The notes under the pieces: generated by a model
Seen by the model: only the letters and a program-made list of their open reading frames with translations
The model's database searches: none
What the model was told of the DNA's origin: nothing
Source of the DNA: 1-14-0-10-45-29 sp964532715
GTDB lineage: Archaea > Micrarchaeota > Micrarchaeia > Anstonellales > Anstonellaceae
Length of the DNA: 6,494 nucleotides
Assembly (NCBI GenBank): GCA_964532715.1
Contig: CAZHIX010000052.1
Location: 1 to 6,494 of the forward strand
Direction of reading: 5' to 3'
Program-made: the position numbers and the translations under genes
Shown here: piece by piece, positions 5,020 to 6,494 of the stretch
Layout of the letters: each line of letters opens with the position of its first letter
Numbering within the stretch: position 1 is the first letter of the stretch

Positions 5020-6318
5020 TTATTCGTTTGAACAATTTACTCTTGAATAAGAGAGTATATCATTGCATGTTGGAGTTAACATTAATTCTTTTATTTTCTT
5101 CATATCTTTTGTTTGGGCAAGAACCCAGCATAATTTGACATATGCAGTTTCACATAACCAATTTGCACCATTTCCTATTACCCCAATATCTTCAAGTTGT
5201 CTTCCAGTTGAATAGGTCTGAAGCATCACACGACCATCAAAACATTGAGATGCCATGACTATAGGAATATTGCTTTGTATTAATTCTTCAATAGATGAAT
5301 GGACTTCCTTTGTAATGTGCCCAAAACCAGTCCCTGCAATTACAACCCCATCAAAATCCGACCAAGACAATACAGTAGATTTTGTAATTCCGGGATATGA
5401 CCACGCAAGATGAACATTGTTTGAAAATTTATTTTTTAAATTTATTTTTGAGTTTTTTCTTTTTTGAAAATCGTTTGATAAGAATTCTATTTTTGAATCT
5501 GGATATACTTTTGCAACCGGCAAAACTCCTACTGATTTAAACGACCAACGACCAGAGGTGTGTGTTTTTCTTACACGTGTTCCCATATGAAGATGATCAA
5601 AATCGTCGTTTGTGGATGCATGCATGCAAATATGCACACCTGCTAAATCACTAAGACATGCGTGAATTGAACAGCGCATATTTTGATGTGCGTCTGAGGA
5701 TGGACGGTCTAATGAACGTTGAGAGCCAGTGAGAATTACAGGTACGCCTATATCTCCAAGTGCATATGATAGAGCAGATGCACTATATCCCATCGTATCA
5801 GTACCATGAGTTATTACTACTCCGTCAGAACCGTCATCTACTGCTTGTTTTGCACATTTTGCAATAAGACTCCAATCATTTGGAGTCATTTCCTCAGATA
5901 AAACGTTTAGGGGTGAAATCACATTTATGTTTGCAAGTGATTCTATTCCCGGATACATTGACAGAAATTCGTCTGCATCCATTTTTGCACTAACTGCACC
6001 TGTTTTATAATCAACTTTTGAGGCAATAGTCCCACCAGTCGTGATTAAAGTTATATGCTTTGCATTTTTTGAAAATGTTTTTTCTTTTAGTATTTCTTTA
6101 TTTGAAATGATAGGTGTGCTTTCTTTTTTTATAGACGCACCTTCAAACTTTAGACCAACATTGTATCCTGAATCAAGTTTTAATTTTAAATAATTCTCAT
6201 TATTTGAGTTTGGCATCAAAATACCACTGATGCACAAATCGTTGCATTCGTAATGAATAATATCTCCAATAGATATATCAGCACTTTTTAGAGCGTCATT
6301 TATTTTTTTTGAATACAT
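5020..6318 (-). CDS. gatD: Glu-tRNA(Gln) amidotransferase subunit D
   Basis: GatD is the asparaginase-like subunit of archaeal GatDE. It hydrolyses an amide donor and passes ammonia to GatE. The 432-residue protein has a small N-terminal beta-barrel domain (about 1-75), then an L-asparaginase domain. Catalytic features are visible: Thr97 in TTGGTIASKVDY, Thr173-Asp174 in HGTDTMGYSA, and Lys249 in GTRVRKTHTS. Other signatures are LTGSQRSLDRPSSDAHQN (195-211) and ASQCFDGRV near the C-terminus. Length matches the family (about 430-440). The ATG at 6318 is chosen because a TATA box lies about 27 bases before it. A longer reading from a TTG at 6393 would add 25 residues encoded partly in the GC-rich edge and unlike GatD. 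After RKTHTS most relatives read RRDAF, but here it is GRWSF. First gene of the gatD-gatE operon. Confidence 0.96.
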   Translation of the reverse strand: MYSKKINDALKSADISIGDIIHYECNDLCISGILMPNSNNENYLKLKLDSGYNVGLKFEGASIKKESTPIISNKEILKEKTFSKNAKHITLITTGGTIASKVDYKTGAVSAKMDADEFLSMYPGIESLANINVISPLNVLSEEMTPNDWSLIAKCAKQAVDDGSDGVVITHGTDTMGYSASALSYALGDIGVPVILTGSQRSLDRPSSDAHQNMRCSIHACLSDLAGVHICMHASTNDDFDHLHMGTRVRKTHTSGRWSFKSVGVLPVAKVYPDSKIEFLSNDFQKRKNSKINLKNKFSNNVHLAWSYPGITKSTVLSWSDFDGVVIAGTGFGHITKEVHSSIEELIQSNIPIVMASQCFDGRVMLQTYSTGRQLEDIGVIGNGANWLCETAYVKLCWVLAQTKDMKKIKELMLTPTCNDILSYSRVNCSNE

Positions 6319-6341
6319 TACAGACAATAATGAAAAGAAAT

Positions 6342-6349
6342 CATAAAAA
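6342..6349 (-). promoter_or_regulatory. TATA box for a leaderless gatD-gatE mRNA
   Basis: The reverse strand reads TTTTTATG here, centred about 27 bases before the gatD ATG at 6318. No Shine-Dalgarno site lies between. This is the arrangement expected for a leaderless archaeal transcript and supports 6318 as the start. The box is a moderate, not perfect, match. Confidence 0.5.
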
Positions 6350-6451
6350 GCAGATGTGTTAGGATGAAGCCCGCCGAAGAGTCCCCACTGCAAGTGTGTG
6401 AGATATCCCTCATTTTAGCAGTCTACCCCCAAATTGGAAGCGCAACACAAT

Positions 6452-6473
6452 CAACGCCCGTACACAGGCGTTG
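6452..6473. repeat. 7-bp inverted repeat (hairpin) in GC-rich edge
   Basis: CAACGCC (6452-6458) and GGCGTTG (6467-6473) form a perfect stem around the loop CGTACACA. GCGC lies on both sides at a little distance (6440-6443 and 6474-6477) and could extend the structure with a bulge. It is the most stable stem seen in the window. Confidence 0.6.
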
Positions 6474-6482
6474 GCGCACCGA

Positions 6483-6494
6483 CGGCTTTAGCCG
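6483..6494. repeat. Terminal hairpin CGGC-TTTA-GCCG, cut by the window edge
   Basis: CGGC and GCCG pair perfectly around a TTTA loop, and the stem may continue beyond the last base. Hairpins with this GGCTTTAGCC core are frequent at the ends of IS200/IS605-family elements. One short hairpin is not proof. Confidence 0.45.

Larger units (their letters stand above)
6361..6494. other. GC-rich contig edge of unknown nature (possible mobile-element end or structured RNA)
   Basis: By hand count 75 of these 134 bases are G or C, against 13 of 60 in the preceding block (6301-6360). No complete gene is present. The reverse strand is open from the edge for 23 codons, ending with TAG at 6423-6425; its last residues are CVALPIWG. 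It could be the tail of a protein whose body lies outside the window. Two hairpins (6452-6473 and 6483-6494) are listed separately. A structured RNA, the end of an IS200/IS605-type element with a tnpB tail, or an assembly join are all possible. I could not fit it to tRNA, 5S rRNA, SRP RNA or RNase P RNA. Confidence 0.35.

Noticed and set aside
6394..6494. tRNA, 5S rRNA, SRP RNA or RNase P RNA at the right edge
   Set aside because: GC-rich hairpins in an AT-rich genome suggest a structured RNA, but no tRNA T-loop or cloverleaf, no 5S core and no conserved SRP or RNase P motif could be found on either strand.

Overview
This window is a piece of an AT-rich archaeal genome, probably a complete short contig. 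The evidence for Archaea is the gene content: the GatD and GatE subunits of the archaeal Glu-tRNA(Gln) amidotransferase, an archaeal translation factor aIF5A with its hypusination loop, and ribosomal proteins eS24 and eS31, which bacteria lack. TATA boxes about 27 bases ahead of start codons (leaderless mRNAs) and GGTGAT-type Shine-Dalgarno sites agree with this. The small proteins and tight packing would fit a DPANN lineage such as Micrarchaeota, but that placement is a guess from general appearance, not a match I can verify.

Layout. Positions 97-651 (+) hold an unrecognised, mostly helical protein whose 5' end is uncertain. It converges on a reverse-strand translation cluster, aIF5A (1643 to 1254), eS24 (1231 to 908) and eS31 (875 to 726), which reads as one operon with short gaps and a Shine-Dalgarno site before each gene. 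The eS31 gene encodes only 49 residues and is easily missed. A divergent promoter region (1644-1772) separates this operon from a plus-strand group: two small unrecognised proteins (1773-1961 and 2025-2306), then a TIM-barrel sugar isomerase or endonuclease-IV-like protein (2347-3171). A short convergent gap with a hairpin (3188-3209) leads to the reverse-strand gatD-gatE operon (6318 down to 3221). The last ~130 bases (6361-6494) are abruptly GC-rich, contain two hairpins and do not look like the rest.

How the genes work together. GatD releases ammonia from glutamine or asparagine, and GatE uses it to convert Glu-tRNA(Gln) to Gln-tRNA(Gln). aIF5A relieves stalled ribosomes, and eS24 and eS31 are parts of the small subunit. 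The recognised genes are therefore mostly core translation functions. I see no defence system, CRISPR array, tRNA, rRNA or clear complete mobile element. The unexplained parts are the 97-651 gene, the two small genes at 1773-2306 and the GC-rich right edge.
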